53,127 bases of DNA from Vicinamibacteraceae bacterium (GTDB lineage: Bacteria; Acidobacteriota; Thermoanaerobaculia; Multivoradales; Multivoraceae): the NCBI GenBank assembly GCA_012270995.1, contig JAAXHG010000024.1, positions 1-53,127 on the forward strand. Direction: 5' to 3'. The translations under genes and the position numbers were made by a program. Positions 7,184-15,520 of the stretch are shown here, in pieces (the stretch's first letter is position 1; each line of letters begins with the position of its first letter). The notes under the pieces are model-generated. The model did not search any database. It was not told where the DNA came from and saw nothing but the letters and a program-made list of their open reading frames with translations.

Positions 7184-7319
7184 TTGCCTGCTCCTGTTCG
7201 CTTTGGGGGACCGTTTGTGGCCGTTTCAGGGAAGGGCGCGAGAGTAGCAGCAGTTCGAGAACCAGTCGCCTTGCTTCTCTTGACAAGCGGCGCCGCCCGC
7301 TGGCAGCGTCCTTCACGCA

Positions 7320-8372
7320 ATGACCCTCCTGCCGCTACCGCAGAGCTTCGAGGAAAGCACCGCCCGGGAACGAAGCGATGGATGGTCTCACGACCCCGAT
7401 GCGACCCGGGTCGCATGCGCGGCCGAAGACTGGCGCCGTCGCCATGATCTCCCGGGAGCAGCCTCGGATGACGTGCGCCGGCTGCTGCTCCTGGTCGACG
7501 AACAGCGCGACTTCTGCCTGCCCGAGGGCACGCTCTTCGTCGGCGGCCGTTCCCGGCGGGGCGCGGTCGACGACACGGAGCGTCTGGTGCGTTTCATCTA
7601 CCGCAACCTCGGCAACCTCACCGAGATCGTCAGCAGCCTCGACAGCCACCTGCCCTACCAGATCTTCTTCTCTTCGTTCTGGGCCGACGCCGCGGGCCGC
7701 CCGCTCGATCCCTACCGAGAAGTGACCGCCGAGCAGGTCTCCGCAGGCGCCGCGGTCCCCAATCCGGACTTGGCCGGCTGGTTCGGCGACGGCAGCCCGG
7801 AGTGGCTGCGCCGCCAGGCCGAGGACTACTGCCGCAAACTCGAGGCGACGGGGCGTTACCGGCTCTACCTGTGGCCCCCCCACTGCCTGCTGGGCAGCCG
7901 GGGCCAAACCATCGTCGGCGCGGTTCAGGAAGCGCGCCTCTTCTTCGCCTACGCCCGGCGAGCGCAGACACCGATAGAGATCAAGGGATCCGACGCGCTG
8001 ACGGAGAACTACTCAGTGCTATCGCCCGAGGTCCTTGTCCGACACGACGGTCAACCCCTGGCGGAGCGCAACCAGGCGCTGCTCGACCAGCTACTGGTCG
8101 CCGACGCAGTGATCCTGGCGGGTCAGGCCGGCAGCCACTGCGTGCGTAGCACGGTCGATGAGCTATTGATCGAGATGGCGTCTCACGATGTTCCGGCGGG
8201 CCGATTGCACCTGCTCGCCGACTGCATGTCGCCAGTCGCCGTACCCGACCCGGAGCGTCCTGGCGAATTCGTAGCCGACTTCACAGATGAGTTCGAGGCG
8301 GCCCTCAAGCGCTACAAGGCCGCCGGCGTCCACATCGCGAGTTCGGAGGACGACGCGTCCGATTGGAGCTGA
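7320..8372 (+). CDS. Isochorismatase-like cysteine hydrolase, nicotinamidase candidate
   Basis: 350 residues, longer than typical nicotinamidases (~210). The cysteine-hydrolase fold is visible: catalytic Asp D60 in LLLLVDEQRDF, the WPPHC segment, and the nucleophile C274 in GSHCVRST. An N-terminal extension of about 50 residues and a central insertion explain the length. It lies beside nadE and pncB, the two other enzymes of deamidated NAD salvage, so nicotinamide to nicotinate hydrolysis is the likely role; an isochorismatase-like hydrolase of another amide cannot be excluded. TTGACA at 7280-7285 is a candidate -35, but no clear -10 follows. It is convergent with nadE, and one copy of the GCCGGC repeat family follows its stop. 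Confidence 0.7.
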   Translation: MTLLPLPQSFEESTARERSDGWSHDPDATRVACAAEDWRRRHDLPGAASDDVRRLLLLVDEQRDFCLPEGTLFVGGRSRRGAVDDTERLVRFIYRNLGNLTEIVSSLDSHLPYQIFFSSFWADAAGRPLDPYREVTAEQVSAGAAVPNPDLAGWFGDGSPEWLRRQAEDYCRKLEATGRYRLYLWPPHCLLGSRGQTIVGAVQEARLFFAYARRAQTPIEIKGSDALTENYSVLSPEVLVRHDGQPLAERNQALLDQLLVADAVILAGQAGSHCVRSTVDELLIEMASHDVPAGRLHLLADCMSPVAVPDPERPGEFVADFTDEFEAALKRYKAAGVHIASSEDDASDWS

Positions 8373-8380
8373 ATCCGGAG

Positions 8381-8403
8381 GCCGGCCGGAAGGCCGGCGC
8401 ACC
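8381..8403. repeat. Dispersed GCCGGC palindromic repeat, copy after the hydrolase gene
   Basis: GCCGGCC-GGAA-GGCCGGC followed by GCACC, 8 bp after the stop at 8372 and between convergent genes. The arms can form a GC-rich hairpin, so it may also act as a terminator. Confidence 0.65.
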
Positions 8404-8433
8404 GACACGGGGACTTTGTCAGCGCGGGCACCT

Positions 8434-10527
8434 TCACGGCACGTTGCGCCGCAGCTCCTCCACCCAGACCGCGGGACCGCCGTCCGATGGGGCGCGCCAG
8501 TCGCCGCGTGGCGACAGCGACCCGCCCGATCCCACCTTGGGCCCGTTCGGCAGCGCCGACCGCTTGAACTGGCTGGTGCCGAAGAACCGGACCAGGAAGA
8601 TCTCCAGCCAGTGCTTGATCTCGGCCAGCGAGTACTCACCGCGCTCGGCTTCGGGAATCGTGTCCAGCCAGGCGCCCCGGTTCCGGTCGCCCCAGGCCTG
8701 GTGGGCCAGATAGGCGACCCGGCTCGGTCGGTAGCCGTAGCGGCTCAGGTAGTAGAGGTGGAAGTCCTGGAGTTCGAACGGCCCGATCGCTTCCTCGGTC
8801 GACTGCGCCGGCTCGCCCTTGCCGTCCTCCCCGCCCTCCTCCGGCGGCACCAGCTCCGGCGAGATCTCCGTGTCGACGATCGACTGCAGCGTCTCGCTGG
8901 CGGCGGCGCCGAACTCGCCGCGCTCGACCTCCCAGCGGATCAGGTGCTGGATCAGGGTCTTCGGCACGGAGGAGTTCACGCTGTAGTGGGCCATCTGGTC
9001 GCCCACGCCGTAGGTGCACCAGCCCAGCGCCAGTTCCGAGAGATCGCCGGTGCCGATCACCAGACCCCGGTGGAGGTTCGCGAGCCGGAACAGGTGGGCG
9101 GTGCGCTCGCCGGCCTGGACGTTCTCGAAGGTGGAGTCGTAGACGCCATCGCCGCGCTCGCCACGCCCGTACGGGTGGTCGATCGCCTTCAGCATCTCTT
9201 CGCTCGGCGACCGGATGTCGATCTCGGACGCGGTGACGCCGAGCGACTCCATCAGCCGGTTCGCGTTCTCGTAGGTTCGTGTCGAAGTGCCGAAGCCCGG
9301 CAGCGTATAGGCGAGGATGTTCGACGCCGGCAGCCCGAGTCGAGCGAACGCCCGTACGCAGACGATGAGGGCGTGGCTCGAGTCGAGTCCGCCCGAGACG
9401 CCGATGACCACCTTCTCGAGACCGGTGGCCCGCAGCCGCTGAACCAGCCCGGAGACCTGAATGTCGAAGGCCTCAGCGCAGCGCTCGTCCCGCTCCGCAC
9501 TGTCCGCCGGCACGTAGGGCAAGCGCGGGATCTCCCGCCGTAGCGCCACGAGGGCTGATGGCCGCTCCACCGTCACCGCTACCTGCCGGAACTCGCCGGC
9601 AAAGGACTCCCGACGCACCGCGTCCCGGAACGTCGACATGCGGAGCCGCTCCTGCGAGAGCCGCTCGAGGTCGATGTCGGCGGCGATCGTCTGGGGCTCC
9701 TGGCTGAAGCGCTCGGACTCGGCCAGCCGCTCCCCGTTCTCACAGATCAGGCCGTGGCTGTCCCAAGCGAGGTCGGTCGTCGACTCCCCGGCGCCCGCTC
9801 CGGCGTAGACGTAAGCAGCGATCGACCGACCCGACTGCGACGCGCACAGGAGCCGCCGGTACTCCGCCTTGCCGATCGTCACGTTGCTCGCCGACAGGTT
9901 GAAGAGCACGGTTGCTCCCGCCATGGCGCCCCGGGTGCTCGGCGGCAGCGGCGACCACAGGTCCTCACAGATCTCGACGTGGAAGCGGAAACCCGGAACG
10001 GGACCCACATCGAACAGCAGATCCTCGCCGAAAGGCACGTCCTCGTCACCCAGGGAAACGAAGTCCGACCGCCGCGACTCGGCGGCTGCGAAGTAGCGCT
10101 TCTCGTAGTACTCGCGGTAGTTCGGCAGGTAGACCTTGGGCACGACACCGGCAACGCGGCCGCCATGCACCACGGCGGCGACGTTGAAGACGGCGCCGTC
10201 GGCCTGAAGCGGCAAGCCGACGATCAGCACCGGGCGCAGTTCCCGGGAGGCCTCCGCCAGGGCCAGCAGCGCCGCGCGCGATCCATCGAGCACCGCAGAC
10301 TGGTGGAACAGATCGTCCAGCGAGTAGCCGCTCAGGTTGAGTTCGGGGAAGACGGCGGCGACGGCGCCGTCGCGGTCCGCGCTCCGGGCCAGGTCGAGAG
10401 TGCGCTCCAGGTTCGTCGCCGGATCGGCGATCTCGACCTGCGGCAGGCACGCCGCAACCCGGGCAAAGCCATGCTCGTAGAGGTCGTCGAAACGCCGAAC
10501 TGCTGACCTGTCTAACCTTGCGGCCAT
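8434..10527 (-). CDS. nadE: Glutamine-dependent NAD+ synthetase
   Basis: 697 residues with two domains. The N-terminal nitrilase-like glutaminase (about 20-320) has the triad E62 (FPELNLSGY), K131 ([13 protein letters not shown]) and C187 (EICEDLW). The C-terminal NAD synthetase (about 350-650) has the PP-loop SGGLDSS at 378-384 and the segment [16 protein letters not shown]. It amidates deamido-NAD using ammonia from glutamine, the last step of NAD formation. It follows pncB by 46 bp on the same strand. That spacer contains CATAAT ending 5 nt before the ATG and no Shine-Dalgarno, so nadE may have its own leaderless promoter as well as read-through. Confidence 0.95.
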   Translation of the reverse strand: MAARLDRSAVRRFDDLYEHGFARVAACLPQVEIADPATNLERTLDLARSADRDGAVAAVFPELNLSGYSLDDLFHQSAVLDGSRAALLALAEASRELRPVLIVGLPLQADGAVFNVAAVVHGGRVAGVVPKVYLPNYREYYEKRYFAAAESRRSDFVSLGDEDVPFGEDLLFDVGPVPGFRFHVEICEDLWSPLPPSTRGAMAGATVLFNLSASNVTIGKAEYRRLLCASQSGRSIAAYVYAGAGAGESTTDLAWDSHGLICENGERLAESERFSQEPQTIAADIDLERLSQERLRMSTFRDAVRRESFAGEFRQVAVTVERPSALVALRREIPRLPYVPADSAERDERCAEAFDIQVSGLVQRLRATGLEKVVIGVSGGLDSSHALIVCVRAFARLGLPASNILAYTLPGFGTSTRTYENANRLMESLGVTASEIDIRSPSEEMLKAIDHPYGRGERGDGVYDSTFENVQAGERTAHLFRLANLHRGLVIGTGDLSELALGWCTYGVGDQMAHYSVNSSVPKTLIQHLIRWEVERGEFGAAASETLQSIVDTEISPELVPPEEGGEDGKGEPAQSTEEAIGPFELQDFHLYYLSRYGYRPSRVAYLAHQAWGDRNRGAWLDTIPEAERGEYSLAEIKHWLEIFLVRFFGTSQFKRSALPNGPKVGSGGSLSPRGDWRAPSDGGPAVWVEELRRNVP

Positions 10528-10573
10528 GCGGGATTATGAACGACCGGCCTCCGAAGCGCCGGTTTCCGGAGGT
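10528..10573 (-). promoter_or_regulatory. pncB-nadE spacer with a dyad and a candidate -10
   Basis: On the minus strand the spacer carries CCTCCG (10572-10567) and CGGAGG (10553-10548) as inverted arms, overlapping a second possible pairing ACCGG/CCGGT. CATAAT follows at 10538-10533, then the nadE ATG at 10527. The dyad could be a weak terminator or attenuator between pncB and nadE, and the hexamer a promoter -10. Confidence 0.35.
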
Positions 10574-11989
10574 TCAGGCCGAGCGGGCGGGCGGCGCGTG
10601 CGAGGCCGCCAGCCGGTCGCACTGCTCCATCAGACTCGCCGTGACCTCGACCGGCGCCGGCCCGTGTGCCTCGAGGTCCTGCAGCGCCGGCGGCAGTGAA
10701 GCCACCTCGCGCCCCGCCGTCTCGCGAGCGGCGTCGAGCGACGGCAGCGGCTCGATCAGCCGGCCGTCCTCCAGCACCGGCACGAGCAGATTCTGGCCCC
10801 CCGGATCGTCCAGGCCCGAGGCCTCCCCGCCCTCGTCGAGCGCATGAATCACGTCTCGCTCCAGGCCGCCGGCGGCATCGCGGTAGCGCCGCACCTGCAA
10901 GCGTCCCGGCAGGGAGGCCTTGCCGACCCCGGCGCCGAACTTGAACACAGGTCGCCACGCCTGCTCGCCGCTCCGCCGGATCGCCGACAGCTTGTACACG
11001 CCTCCCAGCGCGCCCGCGCCCGCCGCCGTGACCAGCGCGGTGCCCACGCCCCAGATGTCGATCGCCGCGCCGGCCCGCCGCAACGCCAGGATCTTCTTCT
11101 CGTCCAGGTTGTCGCTGACGACGATCGCGACGTCCTCGAGCCCCGCCTCGTTGAGCCGCCGCCGTGCCGCGCGGCTCTGCAGCAGCAGGTCGCCCGAGTC
11201 GAGACGGATGCCGAGCAGCCGCTGCCCGCGGCGCTCGAGCACCCGCGCGGTGGCGATCGCGTTCTCGATCCCCCGCTCCACGTCGTAGGTATCGACCAGG
11301 AGGACGCAGTTGTTCGGCATCGTCTCCGCGAACGCGTCGAACGCTTCACGCTCCGAGTCGAAGGCCTGGACCCAACTATGCGCGTGAGTACCGCGCACCG
11401 GAATGCCGAAGCGCTGTCCCGCCTCGACATTCGAGGTCGCGAAGCAGCCGCCGACGTAGGCGGCGCGGCTGGCGCTCAAACCGCCGTCGAAGCCCTGCGC
11501 CCGGCGCAGACCGAACTCCAGCACCGGCTGGCCCGGCGCGGCGATGTGGCAAAGCCTGGCAGCCTTCGTCGCCACCAGCGTCTGGAAGTTGAAGATGTTG
11601 AGGACGGGCGTCTCGATCAACTGGCCGACCAGCAGCGGCGCCGCGATCCGGAGTAGCGGTTCTCGCGCGAAGACGGCCGTGCCCTCCGGGACGGCGGCCA
11701 GCGAGACGGAGAGGTCGAGCGTCGGCAGCGCCGCAAGGAAGTCAGGGGCGAACAGGGGCCTGCCGTCGCTTCCGGCAAGGCTTCGCAGGTACTCGAGGTC
11801 CTCGGGCTCGAAACGAAGATCGACCAGGAAATCCACGACCTGCTCGAGGCCCGCCGCGACGGCGAAGCCGCCGTCGAACGGAGTGTGGCGAATGGACAGG
11901 TAGAAGCTGGCCCGGTCCAGGTGGCGGCCGTGCCGCCAGTACCCCTGGGCCATCGTCAACTGGTAGAGGTCGGTCGTGAGCGCGCTCAC
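10574..11989 (-). CDS. pncB: Nicotinate phosphoribosyltransferase
   Basis: 471 residues. The start (MSALTTDLYQLTMAQGYW) and the segments GTHAHSWVQAF (with the catalytic His region), VDTYDVERGI and GIRLDSGDL are diagnostic for the NAPRT family. It converts nicotinate and PRPP to nicotinate mononucleotide, feeding NAD synthesis. Its ATG overlaps the stop of elp3 by 4 bp (ATGA), so translation is coupled to elp3. nadE follows after 46 bp. The C-terminal region ends in a Pro/Ala-rich tail. Confidence 0.93.
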   Translation of the reverse strand: MSALTTDLYQLTMAQGYWRHGRHLDRASFYLSIRHTPFDGGFAVAAGLEQVVDFLVDLRFEPEDLEYLRSLAGSDGRPLFAPDFLAALPTLDLSVSLAAVPEGTAVFAREPLLRIAAPLLVGQLIETPVLNIFNFQTLVATKAARLCHIAAPGQPVLEFGLRRAQGFDGGLSASRAAYVGGCFATSNVEAGQRFGIPVRGTHAHSWVQAFDSEREAFDAFAETMPNNCVLLVDTYDVERGIENAIATARVLERRGQRLLGIRLDSGDLLLQSRAARRRLNEAGLEDVAIVVSDNLDEKKILALRRAGAAIDIWGVGTALVTAAGAGALGGVYKLSAIRRSGEQAWRPVFKFGAGVGKASLPGRLQVRRYRDAAGGLERDVIHALDEGGEASGLDDPGGQNLLVPVLEDGRLIEPLPSLDAARETAGREVASLPPALQDLEAHGPAPVEVTASLMEQCDRLAASHAPPARSA

Positions 11990-13821
11990 GTCGGAGTCTC
12001 CAGCGGCTCCCGCGCCGACCGGTGCTGGTACAGCTCGCCGTCCTCGAAGCCGAGCCGGCGGTAGTACTCGCGGGTGCCGACCGAGGAGATGACGGCCACC
12101 TGACCAAACCCGGCGCCGGCCGCGATGTCCAGCGCCTCGGCGATCAGGCGCCGGCCGAGGCCGACGTGCTGCGACCGTCCCTCCTCCCGCTCGCCCAGGC
12201 CGACGACCGCTCCGTAGACGTGCACCTCGCGGATGATCGCCCTGTTCGCCAGCTCCGGGAGCGAGATGTCGTCCGTGGCGGGCTGCCCGGGCAGGCGAAG
12301 CCGCAGGAACCCCGCGATCCTGTCATTCGCGGTCACGAACTCGAGGAAGGTCTCCCGGCCGCCCGACGCCCCGTAGTCCGTGCGGCGCAGGCGAAGCCGG
12401 CGCGGATCGACCGGGCGGCCGCCGACCTCGCGGGCGCGGATGTCCCGGCAGCGGATCCCGCGGGCCGACGCTTCGGCTTCGGCCACCTGACGCAGGTTCG
12501 TCGTGCGGTTGCCGGTGACGATGTCCGTGCCGGGAATGTCGCGGATCACCCTGCTGAGGCGGCAGTAGCGTGGCGCGCCGCCCAGACCGTAAACCAGGAC
12601 GTCGAGCAGCTCGTCCGTCTCGTACGGAAGCCACTCGCCGCGCCGGTGGTACGCCATCAGTTCGGCACTCTCGATCAAGGAGCACGGATAGACCTTGAGC
12701 TCGTCCGGACGTACGTCGGGATCCGCGAACAGCCGGTCGAAGTCCTCCCTGTCCCTGGCCGGCGTGGAACCGTGGAGATTCGGCATCCAGTGCGCCTGGA
12801 TCTTGAACCCGGCCTGGCGCAGAAGGCGCACGGCGCGCCGCGACCGTGCCGTGTCGTGGCCGCGGCCATTGAGGGCCAGCACCTCGTCGTCCATGCTCTG
12901 GATGCCGATCTGGACCTTGGTCGCCCCGAGCCGCCGCATACGCAGCGCCTCCGCCGCGTCGAGCCGGTCGGGCCGGGTCTCGAGCGACAGCCCGATGCAG
13001 CGGACCGGCGAGGTCTCGTTCTTCCGCTGCGCCGCCAGCAGGTCGGCCCAGTCCGCGTTCTGCTCGCGCGCCTCGGCCGCCGCTCGCGGATGGGCGGCGG
13101 TCCAGTCGGAAACGACCTGGTTGTAGCTGCGGCTCGCTGCCGCATCCGACGGGCCGACCTCCGCACCCCGCACCGTCTCCTCGAGGTGCCGAAAGTCCAC
13201 CGCGGGAGCGAAGGTCAGCAACGGATCCACCGCCGGCTTGGACGACACGTCGACGAACTCGTTCATCGCCTGGAGACAGCGCAGTATGAACCAGACCTGG
13301 TAGCCCTCCGGATAGCTCGACCAGGTGCCGCCGAGGACGATCAACTCCACCTTGTCGACCGGATGCCCGGTGTGGCGGTAGGAGCGGAGGCGGGAGAGGG
13401 TCTGGCGGTAGGGATCGAACTGGTGTTCGGCGGCCCGCTGGGCGCCGGGCTCGGACGACAGGTAGCTCTTCGGCATCCGCACGTCGCTCGGGCAGAAGAT
13501 GCACCGGCCCGGGCACGGGAAGGGCTTGGTCAGCACGGTCACCGGCGCCACGCCGCTCCGCGTTCGGACCGGCTTCATCCGCACCCGGTCGACGAAGGTC
13601 TGCTCGCCCGCCGAATCGGGCCGAAGCGCGCGATAGCCGCGGATCAGCTCGCTCTTCGAGAAGAAGCCCCTGCCGTTCTTCGGGTGGCGGCGCAGCAGAT
13701 CGTCGAGATCACGCGCCTCGAAGCGTGACGCGCTCTCGATGGCGCCAATAATCGCGTCCAGCTCCGCCGCGTGTTCTTCGGGCTCGAAGGAGAAACGCTT
13801 CGGGGCTATTGTCGCCGCCAT
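11986..13821 (-). CDS. elp3: Elp3-like radical SAM/GNAT tRNA wobble-uridine modification enzyme
   Basis: 611 residues. The radical SAM cluster motif C103-x3-C107-x2-C110 (CPGRCIFCP) is followed by the Elp3 signature PKSYLSSEPGAQRA, the DPY/RL segment and ELIVLGGTWSSYP. The C-terminal ~120 residues form a GNAT domain (QHVGLGRRLIAEAL, EYYRRLGFE). Elp3 uses acetyl-CoA and SAM to make cm5U at U34 of tRNA; archaea and some bacteria have it as a single protein. Elongator partners Elp1/2/4-6 are not here, as expected. The ATG at 13821 has TAGGTT 6 nt upstream and no Shine-Dalgarno, consistent with a leaderless mRNA. It overlaps pncB by 4 bp. It is divergent from an SDR and near a Trm9-like methyltransferase. 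Confidence 0.93.
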   Translation of the reverse strand: MAATIAPKRFSFEPEEHAAELDAIIGAIESASRFEARDLDDLLRRHPKNGRGFFSKSELIRGYRALRPDSAGEQTFVDRVRMKPVRTRSGVAPVTVLTKPFPCPGRCIFCPSDVRMPKSYLSSEPGAQRAAEHQFDPYRQTLSRLRSYRHTGHPVDKVELIVLGGTWSSYPEGYQVWFILRCLQAMNEFVDVSSKPAVDPLLTFAPAVDFRHLEETVRGAEVGPSDAAASRSYNQVVSDWTAAHPRAAAEAREQNADWADLLAAQRKNETSPVRCIGLSLETRPDRLDAAEALRMRRLGATKVQIGIQSMDDEVLALNGRGHDTARSRRAVRLLRQAGFKIQAHWMPNLHGSTPARDREDFDRLFADPDVRPDELKVYPCSLIESAELMAYHRRGEWLPYETDELLDVLVYGLGGAPRYCRLSRVIRDIPGTDIVTGNRTTNLRQVAEAEASARGIRCRDIRAREVGGRPVDPRRLRLRRTDYGASGGRETFLEFVTANDRIAGFLRLRLPGQPATDDISLPELANRAIIREVHVYGAVVGLGEREEGRSQHVGLGRRLIAEALDIAAGAGFGQVAVISSVGTREYYRRLGFEDGELYQHRSAREPLETPT

Positions 13822-13869
13822 GACGGGAACCTACTACGGCGGCACCAGGCGCTTGCGGGCGACGAGGCG

Positions 13870-14682
13870 ATGACGACCACAGCCAGCGAGACGGGCACCG
13901 GGACACCGTTCGAGGCGCGGGCGGCCTTGATCACGGGCGGCGGCAGCGGCGTCGGACTGGCGATCGGCCGTGCCCTTGCCCGGGGCGGATGCGGCATCGC
14001 CCTCGGCGGCCGCCGCCGGGAGGTGGTTGAAACGGCCGCCGCCGACCTGCGCGCGCTCGGCCTTCGCGCCGTCGCCGTCGCCGGCGACATCTCGACCGCG
14101 GGAGGCGCGCGGGAGCTCGTGGACGAAGCGGCACGCGAACTCGGAGGGCTGGACATCCTCGTCAACTGCGCCGGCGTCTACCGCGCCGGTCCGCTCGCGG
14201 CCGAGAGCGACGAAACCGAACCCGACCCGGTCGACCTCGTCATCGATGTCGACCTGAAGGGCGTGCTGTTCGCGACCCGGGCCACGATCCCCCATCTCCG
14301 CGCGGGTCGCGGCGACGCCTCGATCGTCAACATCTCGTCGTCGCTCACACAATCGCCGCTCGCCAACTGCTCCGTCTACACGGCCGCGAAGGCCGGCGTC
14401 GACGCGCTGACCCGCAGCCTTGCGGCCGAACTCGCCGGCGACCGCATTCGGGTCAACGCGGTGCTTCCCGGCGTCGTGCGTACCCCGATCTTCGAGACGA
14501 TCATGCCGCCGGACGAGGCCGCCGCCTTCCTCGAAGGCTTCGGCGACGAGGTGCCGATGGGCCGCGTCGGCGAGCCGGACGACGTCGCGCGCGCGGTCGT
14601 CTTCCTCTGCGACCCGGCGAACGACTGGATCACGGGAGCCCTGCTCGCAGTCGACGGCGGGCTCAGCCTGGGCACATCGTAG
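13870..14682 (+). CDS. SDR-family oxidoreductase
   Basis: 270 residues, classical SDR: glycine loop T22-GGGSGVG, NCAG at 99-102, serine in NISSS, and Y170-x3-K174 (SVYTAAK). The C-terminus ITGALLAVDGGLSLG is typical of FabG-like enzymes. The ATG at 13870 is used; an upstream in-frame extension would run into the elp3 promoter. The 48-bp gap to elp3 is a divergent promoter region. The substrate is unknown. It stands between elp3 and the Trm9-like methyltransferase, but nothing in the sequence ties it to tRNA modification. Confidence 0.85.
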   Translation: MTTTASETGTGTPFEARAALITGGGSGVGLAIGRALARGGCGIALGGRRREVVETAAADLRALGLRAVAVAGDISTAGGARELVDEAARELGGLDILVNCAGVYRAGPLAAESDETEPDPVDLVIDVDLKGVLFATRATIPHLRAGRGDASIVNISSSLTQSPLANCSVYTAAKAGVDALTRSLAAELAGDRIRVNAVLPGVVRTPIFETIMPPDEAAAFLEGFGDEVPMGRVGEPDDVARAVVFLCDPANDWITGALLAVDGGLSLGTS

Positions 14683-14690
14683 CGCCCACT

Positions 14691-14719
14691 GCCGGTGCGA
14701 CGGCCCTCTGGCCGGCATC
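14691..14719. repeat. Dispersed GCCGGC palindromic repeat, copy after the SDR gene
   Basis: A reverse-orientation, diverged copy: on the minus strand GGATGCCGGCCAGAGGGCC then GTCGCACC. It starts 9 bp after the stop at 14682 and lies in the short gap before the methyltransferase gene. Confidence 0.5.
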
Positions 14720-14739
14720 CGGGCCGATCCGGCTTCCCC

Positions 14740-15504
14740 ATGGACACGCCAACCCAAGCAGCCCTCCGCCGGATCAACCGCGACTTCTACAGCCGCCACG
14801 CCGCCGACTTCGACCGCACCCGCCACCCGGGCGGTTGGCCGGGCTGGCGTCGGGTCGTCGAAACCGCGGCCCAAACCACGAACCGTCCCTTGCGGGTCCT
14901 CGACCTCGGCTGCGGCAATGGCCGTTTCGCCCTGTTCCTGGAGCACAACTCCCAACTTCGGCAAGACCGGCCGTTCGTCTACCACGGCATCGACCTCAGC
15001 AGCGAGCTGATCGACCACGCCCGAGCGGCCCGCGCCGGCCTTGACCACATCCGCTTCGAGGTCAACGACATCGAGAACTGCACCCTCGACGAAGCGACCT
15101 ACGACCTCGTCACCCTCTTCGGCGTCCTCCACCACATCCCGGGCTTCGACACGCGACGCCGCACCCTCGAACGCGCCGCATCCGCCGTGGCGCCCGGCGG
15201 CCTCCTCGCCCTCACCTGCTGGCAGTTCGCGGACGACCCCGGCTTCGAGCGCCGCCGGCTCGACTGGGCCTCGGAAGCCGGCGTCGACCCGGCGGAACTC
15301 GAGCCCGGAGATCACCTGCTGCGCTGGGGGCCGGCCGACTCTCAAGCCCGCCGCTACTGCCACCACACCGACGAGCCGGAACTCGACCGTCTCGCCTGTC
15401 GTCTCCCGTTGGCCGAAGTCGCTCCCTACTGTTCCGACGGACCCGGGGGCAGGCAGAACCTGTACTGGCTGGGCGCCCGCGACGGTGCTGCTACTTTGAG
15501 CTGA
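14740..15504 (+). CDS. Class I SAM methyltransferase with Trm9/ALKBH8-like signatures
   Basis: 254 residues. N-terminal INRDFYSRHAADFDRTRHPG, then GWPGWRR, matches the Trm9/ALKBH8 pattern of a Y-x-x-x-A-x-x-F-x-x-TR box followed by a W-P box. Motif I is LDLGCGNGRF, followed by GIDLSSELIDHAR, and motif IV is TLFGVLHHIPG. Later come LALTCWQFADDP and GDHLLRWGP, then a RYCHHTDEPELDRLA block, resembling the RYYH..EGELE region of eukaryotic enzymes. Trm9 methylates cm5U to mcm5U at tRNA U34, the product of the Elp3 pathway, and elp3 is 0.9 kb away on the other strand. A wobble methyltransferase role is inferred; a small-molecule methyltransferase is the alternative. Start ATG at 14740; no Trm112-like gene is visible. 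Confidence 0.75.
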   Translation: MDTPTQAALRRINRDFYSRHAADFDRTRHPGGWPGWRRVVETAAQTTNRPLRVLDLGCGNGRFALFLEHNSQLRQDRPFVYHGIDLSSELIDHARAARAGLDHIRFEVNDIENCTLDEATYDLVTLFGVLHHIPGFDTRRRTLERAASAVAPGGLLALTCWQFADDPGFERRRLDWASEAGVDPAELEPGDHLLRWGPADSQARRYCHHTDEPELDRLACRLPLAEVAPYCSDGPGGRQNLYWLGARDGAATLS

Positions 15505-15520
15505 AGGAGGATCGCAACCC

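Noticed and set aside
8287..9543. 418-codon plus-strand frame opposite nadE
   Set aside because: Shadow frame; nadE has both catalytic domains intact on the other strand.
12022..13728. Long plus-strand frame opposite elp3
   Set aside because: Shadow of elp3; no start signal or domain, while the minus-strand frame has all Elp3 motifs.
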